This document shows positions 20,594 to 32,941 of a stretch of DNA of 64,000 bases, in pieces. Source of the stretch: Linum tenue (Eukaryota; Streptophyta; Magnoliopsida; Malpighiales; Linaceae). The stretch lies in the NCBI GenBank assembly GCA_946122785.1, contig CAMGYJ010000011.1:42124513-42188512 (forward strand). The letters are read 5' to 3'. Under the pieces are notes generated by a model. The model was not told the origin of the DNA. It was given only the letters and a program-made list of their open reading frames with translations, and did no database searches. The translations under genes were made by a program, and so were the position numbers. Numbering within the stretch: the first letter of the stretch is position 1; the number at the start of each line of letters is the position of its first letter.

Positions 20594-23117
20594 CACTACA
20601 AAAATAATGAGATTAGGGGACCAATATTAGGGGACAATTCCCTGATATTGTCTCAGCAAATACAATTTTAAGTAGTATTAGGGACCCGCATATAAATTGT
20701 CTCCATAAAATAAGGAATGTGATATTTATTAATTTTTAATTTTATTCAGTGGTCCCCAAAACAAATCTTATACGGCCGTAACTAATAAATCAGGAAGATT
20801 GATCTTTGAATTAATCATTGATATCCTAGCAATTCTTCATTCTAATTTCCCTCCTTTGCACATAGTAATTCATTAGCTGATATGGAGGTCGATATCTTTT
20901 CCTTTATCGTTCCCAATTACTAGCAATTTTACAATTTGTGTTATTATTTTCCTTTTAATATTTAGATTTGCTATGTAGATTATACATAAACGCAATTGAG
21001 TTGGTAAAGTAGTAAGTTGAATGCCTTTCTTTTACTAAGAGATTAAGGATAATTATACTCAGACTACAAGCACACTAAATTGTTGTCACTATAAGTTGCA
21101 CAGTTGATTCATAATCCCTAATGATACCCCTTAATGAGTAACTAGCCTAGCTACAAGTTCTGTATGTGACAATTAGTCAACATGAAGACACAGTTTAAGA
21201 GACAACTGGTCGCCCTTACAAGTAAAATAAGTGACGTCAAGATGTCTCCAAAAACACGAGATAAAATTAGTCGTACTTGCAAATAATATAGGGAACAATT
21301 AGTCGTACAAGTTATATAGAAGACAATTATTAGTCCTTAAAGACACATGATAAGGGACAACTTATTGTCCCTTCAAGTTACATAGGAGACAATTTATCAT
21401 CTCTAACAAAATAGCTTATTAAAGGACCATTGGTCATCGATAAATGTTATATATGTGACAATGTATCCTTCACGAAGCCACAACTTAATGAACACTTGGT
21501 CGTCCCTAAAAGCCACACAGATAAGAACTTGTCCTCTCGAAAAATAAAGTATAAGGGACAACTTCTTGTCCTTAAATAAATTTATTGGAGACATCTATTG
21601 GTTCCAATTGAACACCTATTGGAACAATAGGTTGTCCTCACAAAAACAAAACTAGTTAATATATATTGTCCACAATACTTTCATGACTTGTACTTTATAA
21701 GTGAAACTATAAGTCATTCTTTTATATTAGAAAGGATATAATTCATAATGTTTTTATCAAAGCCTGCTAATTAACTCTTAGTAAATATTAAAATACTTGC
21801 TCTTAAATTCTCAATTGTATTAAAATACTTAGCTCTTAAATATTAAAATACTTGGCTCTCTAGAATTCAACTTCATCTCAGCCCGTCATTTCAATAAGTT
21901 TTAATCTCAAACATCCATTTAGCTTTAAGTAACGATAGAAACCCTAGCTACATTCCAGTCTTCTCCCTCTTTTGGCCGAATGTTCTATTCCCTTCCTTCT
22001 TTCGGCCGATCGGCTCTCCATCTCTCCGTCTTCTTCTCTTTTCCGCTGGGCGCCGGCTCTTCTCTGCCTTTGTTCACCAGCGCTTCGCTCTCCTAGTCAT
22101 TAGTGTCCACTCGATGGTAGGACTCATCGTAGTTCCTTTTTTTCTTGGTTTTCAGTCTTTGTTTCACTATTAGCTTTGGATCTATATATTTTCTTCAATA
22201 TTGATCTTTTGTTTTCTACCAGGTCGACAACGATGATGAAGCCAGTGGCGACATCGCAGAGGCTTCTTTGGTCATGTTCCATGGAAGAGGTATATGTGGC
22301 GGCTATCCATGTTGACAGTGTTTATGCAAGTCAACAACGATTACAAATATGTTGTCGGATGGTGATGAGTGAAGGCACATTGCAGCGGATACATATTTTT
22401 GGTGGTGTTTTTTCGTGCTTCTCATTCTATTTGTACATAACAAGTACACACAGATCTTTTTCATTCCCATGGAACACCAATTCCAATGTTCCATTATATG
22501 CTTATTGCTATAATAAATCTAATTGTTGGAGAGATCAATTTTGTCTCTTAATTTGCTCAGTTGAGTTCTTGCATAGTTTAATATTTGTATGCGTTGCGGG
22601 GGGAAATGCAACGTGCATAAAAAGAAAGTAGGTCACAATTTTTCATCCCTAAGATTCAAGTTAGGAGACAACTATTCATCCCAAAAGGTCAAATGCAAAT
22701 AACTTGTTCTACATCCATGAGGATTACATATTGAATCTATAAAAAAGGAAAAAGGGACAATATATTGTCCTCAAATAGTCACAAATCTTCTGTGAAAAGT
22801 GAATTATAGGGGACAACGCTTTGTTCACTATAATAATGTTTAGAGGACGTGTTTTTGTCGCCAAAACCGTAGCTATAGGGACGACATGTAGTCTTGCACT
22901 GAAAAGAAAAGGAAAATAATTTACAAGTATTGGGGACGATTGTCGTCCCTAGAATTGGGGTCGACATAGATTTTTTCGTCCCTGAAAAAATAGAGGACAA
23001 GAGTATAAGGGACCACACATTAGGGACGATTGTGTCGTCCCCATAATTTATGGGGACGATTTTGCCTCTTTCTGGGGACGACTTCTGTTGTCCCCAAACC
23101 TAATTTATTTTGTAGTG
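20594..23117. mobile_element. CACTA (En/Spm-type) non-autonomous transposon
   Basis: The left end CACTACAAAAATAATGAG and the reverse complement of the right end (CACTACAAAATAAATTAGG, then GGGGACAA) match well. TGA flanks both sides (20591-20593 and 23118-23120), the expected 3-bp duplication. Both subterminal zones are packed with GGGGACAA/TTGTCCCC and GGGGACGAC/GTCGTCCCC words in both orientations, especially 21,170-21,640 and 22,740-23,100, as expected for transposase-binding arrays. The 2,524-bp element has no transposase. Its middle (about 21,950-22,630) has a CT-rich leader, a possible intron and an open frame at 22,176-22,631 with no recognised domain, perhaps a captured host fragment. 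Confidence 0.9.
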
Positions 23118-24191
23118 TGAAGACGGGGATGCGTTAATAAGGAATTTTGATGTACCGGAAAAGACGGGCACGGACAGGAAGAGGCGCCGGAAGAGAAAGA
23201 CGGAAGAAGAATGCGCTGTAGCGAATTCCACCAGCCAGTAGGGACTAATACAGTCAAATTGGAAGACAGAGACGGAGGAAGAATAGAAGAGTGTTGCTAT
23301 AAAATGGTAGGTTTAGGGCGATAAAATTTAAAAAGTTAGGGCGTCAATAGCGTCCCAGATTCGTTAACCTGTCACTTACCAGCTTCGTTAACCTGTCACT
23401 TATATGAAAGCAATGTACGTTTCGATCCTGCACATGTCCCATAAAGCTTTGACTTAATAACAAATCTTCTGAAAAAAAAAAGTCTTCTGCCTCCATAAAG
23501 CTTTGCTTAATAACTTGCTTGATCCTCGTTCGGTACTCAAACCGCTGAATATCACAAGTGGAATAGTTGTAATCAGTATTATGCACTAAGGGATTCATGA
23601 TATAGAAAGAGGGGAAACCCTTAATAAATAAACAAAACCAAAACTAAGCCCCTGAATATTACAAGGAGAAACCAAAGGAGTATCGATCAAAAGTCTCGAT
23701 TGCAGAACACAGTGATGAATAAGAAGAAGAATAGATTGCAGAAGGGAGAACAGAAAACACAGAAGTAAAGTAACAAGCAAAAGAGGTGGTCTATTCTCAA
23801 GGATGTCATTAATAGAAGTCCCCAGCAAAATTACTAGATGGAAATGCAGTTTGTCTTTCGCCACTAGGAAAACTACCAACACTGCAATCAAAGTCGAACT
23901 CACTGCTCAACATAAGAAATACAAACAAGGCACTAGAGTCAAGAGCTTTGACAACCACCTAAACGAAGTCATCTTTAACAGGAAAACCCGCAACATGCAA
24001 TCCCCTAAAACCCTGATCTAGCTTGGTATGAACAATCTTACATCTTCCAAACAGCAAGACAGTTAACACGAAGAATTGGATAAGAACCAACAAATTGCAG
24101 ATGTCTGAAACACTTAACAACCAAATCAAACAATATAAGCACTGTCAACCTTCAAAAACCTACCAGCAAATTTACCTGTCAAAATGGTTTC

Positions 24192-24872
24192 TCATCTTCG
24201 TGCCATTAATGTCAGCCAAAGCTTCCCTTTGCGACCCACTAGCTTCTTATAAACTTCCCAACACCTTTCGTCGACATACCAGCCTCCGTAGATAAACCCA
24301 AATCGATATGTGACATTTGATTTGCTACCCTCCTCATATTTCCACTTTATCATCTCATCATCAGGCACGAATCCTACAGCTACATCGAGGTGGGCTGGGT
24401 TTGGAAAGTGGAAGTAACAGTCCTCGCCAGGGCCCTCCTTATCCTTCAGACAATTCATCATCACAAAGACAACACTGCCGTTCACGCATTTAGCAAAAAA
24501 AATCCTGCTCGCAGGAGCTGGACCTGAAGTCAAATTGAGCGTTGATTGTGGATTTGAATTCAAAAAACTTGGAATTAGGATCTTTCGGATCGCCTATTAG
24601 GGCGTCGTAAGGAAGATTCTCTTCAGACTTAATGACATTCTCATTAGGATAGCGGGCCTTTAGATACTCCATGCAACGCCGTTTGCCTTCAGTGCCAACA
24701 TCGCTAATCAACGACTCCAACTCCAACTCCGACTCCTTCGACTCCGACTCCTTCGAGTGATCAATCATTTTCCGAGACGACTCCGACTTCTTCGACTCCT
24801 GCTCAATCATTGTCCGAGACCCAGGCCATGTCTGTCTACTCGCAAACGCACGGGACTTAACGACGACCCCCG
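24192..24872 (-). pseudogene. Gene D copy 1: DUF3883-like nuclease-fold protein, 5' truncated and frameshifted
   Basis: The minus-strand reading contains CMEYLKARYPNENV, LPYDALIGDPKDP and FFEFKSTINAQFDF, continues in another frame with KCVNGSVVFVMMNCLKDK, and ends in MARR and a stop at about 24,192. The order of a helix with GxxxxYLK, then PYD, then FEFKST resembles DUF3883 (NO VEIN C-terminal type, a restriction-endonuclease-like fold with a D...ExK core). That family call is my inference. A run of eight T residues (about 24,487-24,495) shifts the frame; seven would keep it open. The 5' end is lost: the gene stops after VVVKS (CGACGACCCCCG) and runs straight into SAC3B sequence at about 24,872. 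A Ser/Glu/Lys-rich stretch precedes the domain. Confidence 0.6.
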
Positions 24873-27800
24873 GGAAGTCCTTATGACTATTGAGAAATGT
24901 TCATCCTTCACCATATATGGCTCTTCGAATTGCTTTATCGAGAACCCCTAATATGGAAATAAGTTTTCGACATCTTCTTCCTGCGATTGGAATCACCACG
25001 AGGCACTTGTGTAAGACAAGGTTTTTCCCCAATGTAAAGACATCAAGAAATAAGCAGTGTCCAATGGGTAGGGCGAAACCTCCATAGCAATCCACTTGGC
25101 AACTTCAGAAACAGGGATTCCTTGGTTGGTTTGTAGACCCAAGTATAAGGAAGCAAGTGCATGGGTTCGTAGCTGAAAATAAATAAAGCATGAATATTTA
25201 TTGATTTCATACAATAGTTAAAGTATACTCTGGCTTTGTATTTGCTCGAGAACTTTGTGTGCAAGATTATACTAGCTCATACCTTAGCAAAGTGAGCATG
25301 CATTAAACATGATGAAGATAAGTTGCCTTCTTAGCAAGCCTAAAGAAGCAATGAAGTTGCCTGTTCTGCAAGCTCTGAAAAAAGGGGAAAATTGTAAGGA
25401 CGTGAAAAAGAGTATAACCTAATGATAATTTCATTAAAAAGAAGTAACTACCTACCTTGCAACATTGCGAGCAAAAAGCACTTCAGGGTTTTGCCTTATA
25501 TCGGGAGTCATCTTTGCCAGATCTAGCGACAGCTCTGAAGGTTCCACCTGTTGAACATTGATTAACCAATTAAACAAAAGAAGGAGAAGAGAAAGGGAAG
25601 AAGGTGGCCAGCTGTAAGGAAAGTAAATGAAGGTAACTTACTTTGTATCCAGGATGCTTGTCCAGTTTGAGAAGAGCATAATACTCACGGAATTCTTTTA
25701 CTGACTGCACAATAACGCCTTTCTTCCTATGATCATCATACATTTTAAATAATTCAACAGATGTTTTGTTGATATGTTCAATATTAAGGTGTGCATCGAA
25801 TCCCTCTGAAAAGCCTTCTCCTTTTTTATATTCACACAGCTCATGCATAGAAATTACATGAAGCGTTATCTGAAATTCACATACAAAAGCAAAAGGGTTA
25901 ACCTGGAGAGAAATCGAAATACTTTATTATGTTTAATCATGGGAAGAATTAACAATTACATGGTTTATTCTGTTAACATGATATCATAACCGATATAATA
26001 ACCTACTCAAATTTCATGGCATGATAAGGTCAAGCGGACATCATATAGATCGAGACATCAGATCCAAAGCAAGGTTATTGTGTTCCAAACTATCAAGACA
26101 ATAACCTAATTAGAGCTATATTGCTGCAGGCAACATTGCCACCTGAAACAAGGGAGCCAATATATTTGTGCCTGTGTTACTATCAATGCAGCTGTTCTGA
26201 TTATGGAATCTATACTGAAGTGCAATGGAAGTCAAGATAAAAAAAATGATATATTAGCATGGGAGATATGTAACATCTTCTCGAGCTAATGGTCAATACA
26301 TAGCAAGACTTCCAAACAGCAAAAGTATCAAAATTAATTAACTGCTAAACCGTTATGAACACTGTAAACAAGAAGCCATAAAGCTATCATGTCATATGGA
26401 CCTGGCAAGTACCAATTATGTTCAACTTATAGGAACTATGATAAAATAGATCCAAAATACCATTTGCTCCAACATAGTTATAGCTTCCACATTGAAACTG
26501 TGCTGCATTCTCAGGTCCATCCGGATTGCTCTCATCCTGTCCCACAGAAAGTTGTACCTCCCAAGGAAGTTGCCATCATATGTCTGATCCAGTAAGCTAA
26601 GTAGGTAAATCAATGGTCTTTTGAAGGACAGCCATCGGACGTATAAGACATGCTTCCCTCTCCGCTGTCCTAGTGTACTATTTGACAAAAGAAACAAAAA
26701 TATATACAAATAATCAATGAAAGAGCAAGAAAGGGTCTATCCACAAATATATTGGAGATGAAACCGCACAAATAAACCTTTTTAACTGCAAGCAAACGTT
26801 TTGTTTGATTTCTATCCCCATCCAAACGTTCATACTGATCAAGATCCCATTCCTTTCTCGCTCCCTCTTTCAGATTCTGCAATTGAGTATCAACATCATC
26901 CAATCTTCTCAGGAACCAATTACTTATCACAATCAAACTTGAAGGGTTAGAGGTATTTACATGGTTCACTATATACGAACTAGTTATAGGCTTATGCCTA
27001 TTACGTAAAGATAAGAACAATGCTATCAAAATTGTAGATCTAAAACCGCAAATAACAAACTCTTAGTTGGCAAGAAGCTTACCAGGGCACATATCTGGAC
27101 GCCAACAATAAGGCTTTGCGTTCCCAAACCCTCCAAGTTTGATACATTATTGTCATTGGTGCGGTCTTCTCCCGAATGATTCACGGGAACATTTTGTCTT
27201 TGTTTGGATTGCTCGTATCCACCAACAGGAACATCTTGGTCCCCAACATCTGAGCTATTTTCAATATCTTCGCTTTATTCTTCCTTAAAGCGGGCTAAAC
27301 GTTTCTCCTTGACTTGTATCTCTCTGCACATCAAGTCGAAATTCACAATCATTGAATTGAAAAGCCAGGATTATCCAGCCGAATATTGTCGTGAAGCTTT
27401 ACCGTTCAGTAACATCAATGGTTGAAACTAAGGCACTGGTGTTTCTGGTGGGATTAGATTCCAAAGTTGTGTTCTGATAGAACTCGAATACGAGTTCTAC
27501 CGGTTGATTAGGGATTAGGATCAACTAGGGATTGATCCGGCTAATTGGGAATTGGGAAGAAGAGGTGAAATGGGGATTTGATCAGAAGAAGAGAGGAAGG
27601 GGAAGTTGTTGCCGCTCAGCCAAGGAGAAGAGGAGGAAGGGAAGGCTGCTGCCGCAGCTACAAAAGAGAGGGGGAAGAGGAGTTTGGGTCGGCAGAGAGA
27701 GAAGAAGGGAGGGGTGAATTGAGAGTTTAGGTTTAGGTTAATTCTTTCTTAGTGGCCTAATCCCACTTACAAGTAATATTTATAATAATTGGACAATTAC

Positions 27801-29124
27801 CTACTACTACCCACATATAATTTATTCCCAATTCCCGAAATGGTCCTAATAATCCGAAATAACGATAATCCGACAACTAAACAGAATACTAAAATTACTA
27901 GGTTTCTATCATGTTCTTAAAAAATGGCATCACTCTTTCTGGAATTTGAGTGTCTAGGGTACTGTAAATAGGATCTGATTGCGTATTCAATCCTATTGGA
28001 GAGAAAGGTCTGCAAAAGGAAGAACCAAAAAGCACTTGTTAAGATGTAGAAAGGCTGAGAAATACACCCTATACTAGTCAATTATAATAATCTTGAAGCA
28101 TCAATCTTTCACACTCGATTGAATTGGGTCGCTAGCGAATACTGCCATCTAAAGCCCTCGCAAATGGAATCGTTTACCTGATTCCTGTGCTTAGATAGTT
28201 ATTCAGAGCACTAATAAGTCATAATCTATGAATGCAGTCAAATTTTTGTTTTGTTAGTTTGATGAATGATGACTTCTATTGGAAGATTTTAACCAATTAA
28301 ATATACAGAAAACATGCAATGCACAGCTCACAGATAGGCTATAGGAAAATTTAAGGGGAAACCAATAACATCCATCTCTTCACTAAATCAAGACCCTGTA
28401 AGAATGTAAGGAGCTGTTGTGAAAAATCTTGCTACTGAAATAAAAAAATTCACAAAGTCTTCGAACTCATGATGAAACTTCCATATAACAAGGATGTCTC
28501 TTTGACGAAACAAGGAACCAAAAATCTGTTCATGCATTTGACTACCTTTTAGCTTCCTTTCTCACAGAAGGTGCATTTCCTTGCAAACTTCTGCTGGCAG
28601 GAGGCGATCTACTTCGCTTCGGGAGATGGCCATTTGCTAGTTCATTGACTTGACCTGGGGACACTTTTTGATGATTTGATAAGTTTGGAAAAAGTCCTGG
28701 CACCGTGGACCTATAAACATACCATGTAGATGGAGCAGAAGCAGGCCAACAAAAACAAATTAAACAAGAAATAATTACAATTGGTGCAAAGTAGAGAAAG
28801 ATAAGGCAGAATTATATGTTCTGTCCTCAATAGGAAGACAAAAGTCAAGCAGAGAAGTTCACATTTGCGGCAAAGCAAATATCAAATTCTGTGAACCGAC
28901 TTCATCAGTAGCATCAGGAGATGATCTAGTCCTTTTCTGGTCTTGTAATCCAGTAAAATTGGCTGCCACTCCGCCTCCAAAATTACGAGTAGCAACAAGA
29001 GATTTGACAGCATAAGGCGCAGGATTTTTCTGGCCATCACCGTTCAAGATAGATCGGTTTCCATTACCCCATGTAGGAGGAGATTGGACAGGCCTAGGGA
29101 AAATATGTAACACAACAGTGGAGT

Positions 29125-29137
29125 AACTCGTAAGAAC
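29125..29137. repeat. LINE target-site duplication, left copy (unit 1)
   Basis: AACTCGTAAGAAC, repeated exactly at 31,825-31,837. Confidence 0.9.
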
Positions 29138-31824
29138 TGGCTGCTACTGGAAATGCAGGACAATTGATTCTGGATTCTATCCTGGCTTCGAAGGGCAAGG
29201 CTCCGGAGTCGGCTGAAGCAACTTGTTGAAACTAGAATCTGACTGTGGCTAACTTGGTCAAGTCTATTGAGCAGGGTGTCCTAACTGAATGGCAAAGGTC
29301 AGGGTCTGTGGAGTTGCCAACTGAGAGTGAGCTTCAGAAAGCTATGATAGGACAAAGCTCTCCTTCTGCAGGGAGAGTTCAAGTACACCTGTAGCAAATA
29401 GGTATCAGAGTTTAGCTGTGGATTATTTTGAAGTTGGGAATATTACCAGAATGTGTGAGGAAGCAGTTAGATTTTACCAGAATCTGCTGGCCATTAAGAA
29501 TCCAGATGTTCAGAGAGTGAGCAGTGACCTAATCTCGCAACTTTTGGTCCACTCTTTCACTCCTGAGCAAGATGATCCTCTTTGTTGTCCAGTTTCTCGA
29601 GAAGAAGTGAGAGCGGCTCTATTTTCTATGAATGGAGAAAAATCTCCTGGACCAGATGGCTTCACAGCTGGGGTTTTCCAACATAACTGGGAGATTTTGG
29701 GTAAGGACCTCACTTATGCAATCTTGGATTTCTTCATGACAGGGAAGCTTCTTTCAGAGGTAAATTCTACCTACTTGGCTATCATTCCTAAGGTGCAAAA
29801 TGCTGACTGTATGAAGCAATTCAGGCCAATTTCATGTTGCAATATACTGTATAAGTGTATTGCTAAGGTACTTGCAAATAGATTGAAGGAAGTGCTCCCT
29901 GTAGTCATTATTCAGAACCAATATGCTTTTATTAAAGGGAGATTAATTAGTTATAATGTCCTACTAGCCCATGAGATGGTGCGGTTATACAATAGGAAGT
30001 CTATCTCCCCTAGATGTGCCCTAAAAGTGGATGTGATGAAGGCATTTGATAGTGTAGACTTGTGTTACTTAAAAACAGTAATGGAAGCTATGAAAATCCC
30101 TACTCAGTTCATAAAATGGATTGAAGTTTGCCTACAAAGTACAAAACTAAGTGTTTGCTTTAATGGAGGACTCTGTGGTTACTTTTCTGCTCAGAAGGGG
30201 CTGAGGCAAGGAGATCCCCTTTCTCCCTATCTCTTTACAATTGTCATGGAGGTTCTATCTTGTATGTTTAATAGGGCATATGCTGTTAAGTCCCTCCCTC
30301 CTCACCCACAAACTCACAGAATAGGACTCTCCCACCTGTGCTTTGTTGATGACCTTCTGGTTTTCACAAAGGGGACTCCAGAGGCTGTGGGGAAAGCAAA
30401 GGCTATTATGGATGCCTTCTATATTGTGTCTGGGTTGAGATTTAATCTTTCTAAGAGTGAAGTATTCTGTGGAGGAGTGGAACCTAATGTTCAGGCTCTA
30501 ATTTCTTCCAGTACTAGTTTTGCCATAGGGCATCTTCCTGTGAGATATCTGGGGATTCCTCTCATTGCTGGAAAACTGAATAATGCAGACTGCCTTGCTT
30601 TGGTAGAGAAGATAACTGCAAGAATCAAGAGGCTGGAAGGTGAAAACCTTGTCTTATGCTGGTAAATTGCAGCTCATCTTTGCTGTCATATCCAATATCA
30701 CTCAGTATTGGATGGGGATCATTCAGCTCCCAGTCAAGGTGCTAAAGTTGATTGAAAAAGCTTGCTCTGACTTCTTATGGAGCTTAGAGGAAGAGGGGAA
30801 AAGAGCTAAGGTTTTCTGGCAGGTGGTAGCTAGGCCTAAGAAGGAGGGTGGATTAGGTTTTAAGGACCTTAGGAGCTGGAACATGGCGTACCTGGTTAGG
30901 CATCTCTGGGCCATATCCTCGAATTCTTCTTCCCTATGGGCGAATTGGGTAAGACACTACCAGCTTACCTACACCTTCATTTGGGATACACCTACTTCCA
31001 TACCCTGTTCATGGGCCTGGAGGAAGGTCCTGAAAATAAGGACTAAAGTAGCTCAGCATTTTATAGTACGATCTGTAGGAGTGTATTGGGGTGATTGTGT
31101 GATGGACAAATTCTCAGTCAAAAAAGTTTGGGAAACACTTCGTGTTAAGCATGAGAAAGTTCAATGGTATTCTTTGATTTGGAAGTCATTTGGGACCCTA
31201 GAGACAAGCTTCTTGTCTGGTTAGTCATTTTGAATAGAATCCCCACTCTAGATAAGGTGCAGGGGTGGAATAACTCAGTGATTAATGTCTGCCATCTATG
31301 CTCCTCTGTGGCAGAGTCAAGGGATCACCTCTTCTTTGAGTGTCCCTACTCTCAGCGTGTATTGCAGGCTGTGTTTGCAGGAAGAAACATGGTGGGGGTT
31401 AACTGGGAGGGGTCTTTGGCAATCGTCATATCTCTCTTTCGCCTAAATTGCACTACATCTGATCGTGGCAGGCTTCTATGGGTGATGGTGATGGCTGAGC
31501 TTTGGAGAGAAAGATGCAGAAGAGTTATGTCTGGTGAGGTGCTGTCGGAAAGCCAGATTCTTAGGAAGCTGCAAGGGTTGCTGCGTCTGCTTAGGAATGG
31601 CTTCCCTCCATTGGAGCTTGCTATTTCAGAGGACTATGTAAATAGTATAGTGTAGTTTTGGTAGGCTGGTTTTACTCTTCTTTGGTTTGTGCTGTTGGAC
31701 TTTTGTCTCTTCTTCTGTAATTGTGTTAATTGGATTCCAGTTAGAGGGATTTATCATAAAAATCCCTCTTCCTTGATGAATAAAGCAGCTTATTCATAAA
31801 AAAATAAAAATAAAAAAATAAAAA
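29138..31824 (+). mobile_element. 5'-truncated L1-type LINE inserted in a SAC3B intron (unit 1)
   Basis: Bounded by a 13-bp target duplication and ending in an A-rich tail (AATAAAAATAAAAAAAT) after a TGAATAAA signal, as expected for target-primed reverse transcription. It runs on the strand opposite to SAC3B. It contains reverse transcriptase and a zinc-binding RVT domain but no ORF1 and no recognisable endonuclease, so it was probably cut short at the 5' end. The first 280 bp hold an open frame (contains LTEWQRSGSVELPTESELQ) that I cannot assign. The same insertion is found in unit 2. Confidence 0.9.
29418..31655 (+). pseudogene. LINE reverse transcriptase with C-terminal zinc-binding domain, frameshifted
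   Basis: Three successive frames cover the domain. 29,418-30,665 has EKSPGPDGFTAGVF, IIPKVQNADCMKQFRPISCC, LKVDVMKAFDSVD, GLRQGDPLSPYLF and CFVDDLLVF. 30,640-31,224 continues with TLSYAGKLQL and GGLGFKDLRSWNMA. 31,164-31,655 has LLVWLVILNRIPTLDK and CHLCSSVAESRDHLFFECPYS, the zf-RVT motif. These are the usual plant L1 RT blocks. Frameshifts near 30,630 and 31,200 are shared with the unit 2 copy. The catalytic box is FVDD here and FADD in the other copy, so alanine is likely ancestral. Confidence 0.9.
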
Positions 31825-31837
31825 AACTCGTAAGAAC
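31825..31837. repeat. LINE target-site duplication, right copy (unit 1)
   Basis: AACTCGTAAGAAC directly after the A-rich tail. Confidence 0.9.
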
Positions 31838-32941
31838 CATTATTTATGTAAGCTTTCCCCAAGCACGAACTTGTACCTAGCTTTACAGTGCAAGGTCTAA
31901 ACATCATGGCTGGCGTAAAATTGTGCACATAAAGCTAACCTTAAAGGGCCATTATCAACAACAACAAAAATTTAACCTTAACAGGAAGATTATGCAGAAT
32001 TACATGTTCCATCCTAAACAGAAAGACGAGGGCTACACAGAGAAGCTTACCTTTGTGGGAAACCTAAACCTGAATTTTGTAAACCTACTTCAGCAGTAAA
32101 ATAAGAAGGTGATCTACTCCTTTTCTGGTCTTGCATTCCAGTGACCTTTTCTGCCACTGCAGTTCCAGGATTACGGGTAGCAACAATAGATTTGACAGCA
32201 TAATGCAGATGATCTTTCTGACCATCACCGTTCAAGAAAGATTGGTTTCCATTACCCCATCTAGGAGGAGCTTCAACAGGCCTAGGGGGAAAATGTAACA
32301 CACCAAAGGGGTAAGTGAGTAACTAGTAAGACACTCAACAGAGCTAGAAATATAGAACCATTACTTGAGCTAAGCTTCCACCCTATCACGAATACTAAAC
32401 ACCATGAGTGGCATACAAAGATGTGTACTTACAGTAAACCTAAATGAAAACAAGCGGGAGCCATCTTTCCAAGAAGAAGAATAGATTGCAGAAGGGAGAA
32501 CAGAAAACACAGAAGTACAGTAACAAGCAAAAGAGATGGTCTATTCTCAAGGATGTCATTAACAGAAGTCCCCAACAAAATTACTAGATGGAAATGCAGT
32601 TTGTCTTTTGCCACTAGGAAAACTACCAACACTGCAATCAAAGTCGAACTCACTGCTCAACATAAGAAATACAAACAAGGCACTAGAGTCAAGAGCTTTG
32701 ACAACCACCTAAACGAAGTCATCTTTAACAGGCAAACCCGCAACATGCAACCCCCTAAAACCCTGATCTAGCTTGGTATGAACAATCTTACATCTTCCAA
32801 ACAGCAAGACAGTTAACACTAAGAATTGGATAAGAACCAACAAATTGCAGATGTCTGAAACACTTAACAACCAAATCAAAAAATATAAGCACTGTCAACC
32901 TTCAAAAACCTACCAGCAAATTTACCTGTCAAAATGGTTTC

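Larger units (their letters stand above)
23721..32470. repeat. Tandem segmental duplication, unit 1
   Basis: The stretch is nearly identical to unit 2 (32,471-46,557), except that about 5.1 kb (equivalent to about 33,618-38,721) is missing between gene D and SAC3B, and the insert at 39,701-39,944 of unit 2 is absent. The order is gene D copy 1, then SAC3B copy A with the LINE. The unit ends in ...CCATCTTTCC, where sequence otherwise seen at 46,541-46,556 joins sequence otherwise seen at 23,721. Confidence 0.9.
24873..32470 (-). pseudogene. SAC3B-like: SAC3B-like (TREX-2 scaffold) pseudogene, copy A, 3' half missing
   Basis: Minus-strand exons match plant SAC3 family protein B, the scaffold of the nuclear-pore TREX-2 mRNA export complex. 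In gene order they are: N-terminal exons (about 32,290-32,050, and 29,113-28,860 containing NRSILNGDGQK), KRSRSPPASGSLQGNAPSV (about 28,710-28,555), KAKRLARFKEE-type (about 27,320-27,080), DLDQYERLDGDRNQTKR (about 26,880-26,780), the SAC3/GANP core LGRYNFLWDRMRAIRMDLRM (about 26,665-26,450), HELCEYKKGEGFSEGFDAHL (25,848-25,640), ELSLDLAKMTPDIRQ, HALASLYLGLQTNQG and GFSIKQFEEPYMVK. A stop (TAA, + strand TTA at 27,275-27,277) follows FKEE and a frameshift breaks CPDMCP; both are shared with copy B. Lesions only in copy A: an extra base near 26,607, two one-base losses at 25,290-25,360, and TAG before GFSIK. The gene ends abruptly at the fusion to gene D. Confidence 0.85.

Noticed and set aside
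23344..23903. Open frames just left of gene D copy 1
   Set aside because: No recognisable domain, and the part after 23,721 lies in the gene D 3' flank. They look like chance frames.
27204..27717. Plus-strand frames in SAC3B copy A (and the matching ones at 41,283-41,796)
   Set aside because: The first overlaps the antisense of the RLARFKEE exon. The second is a GA-rich stretch with no domain.
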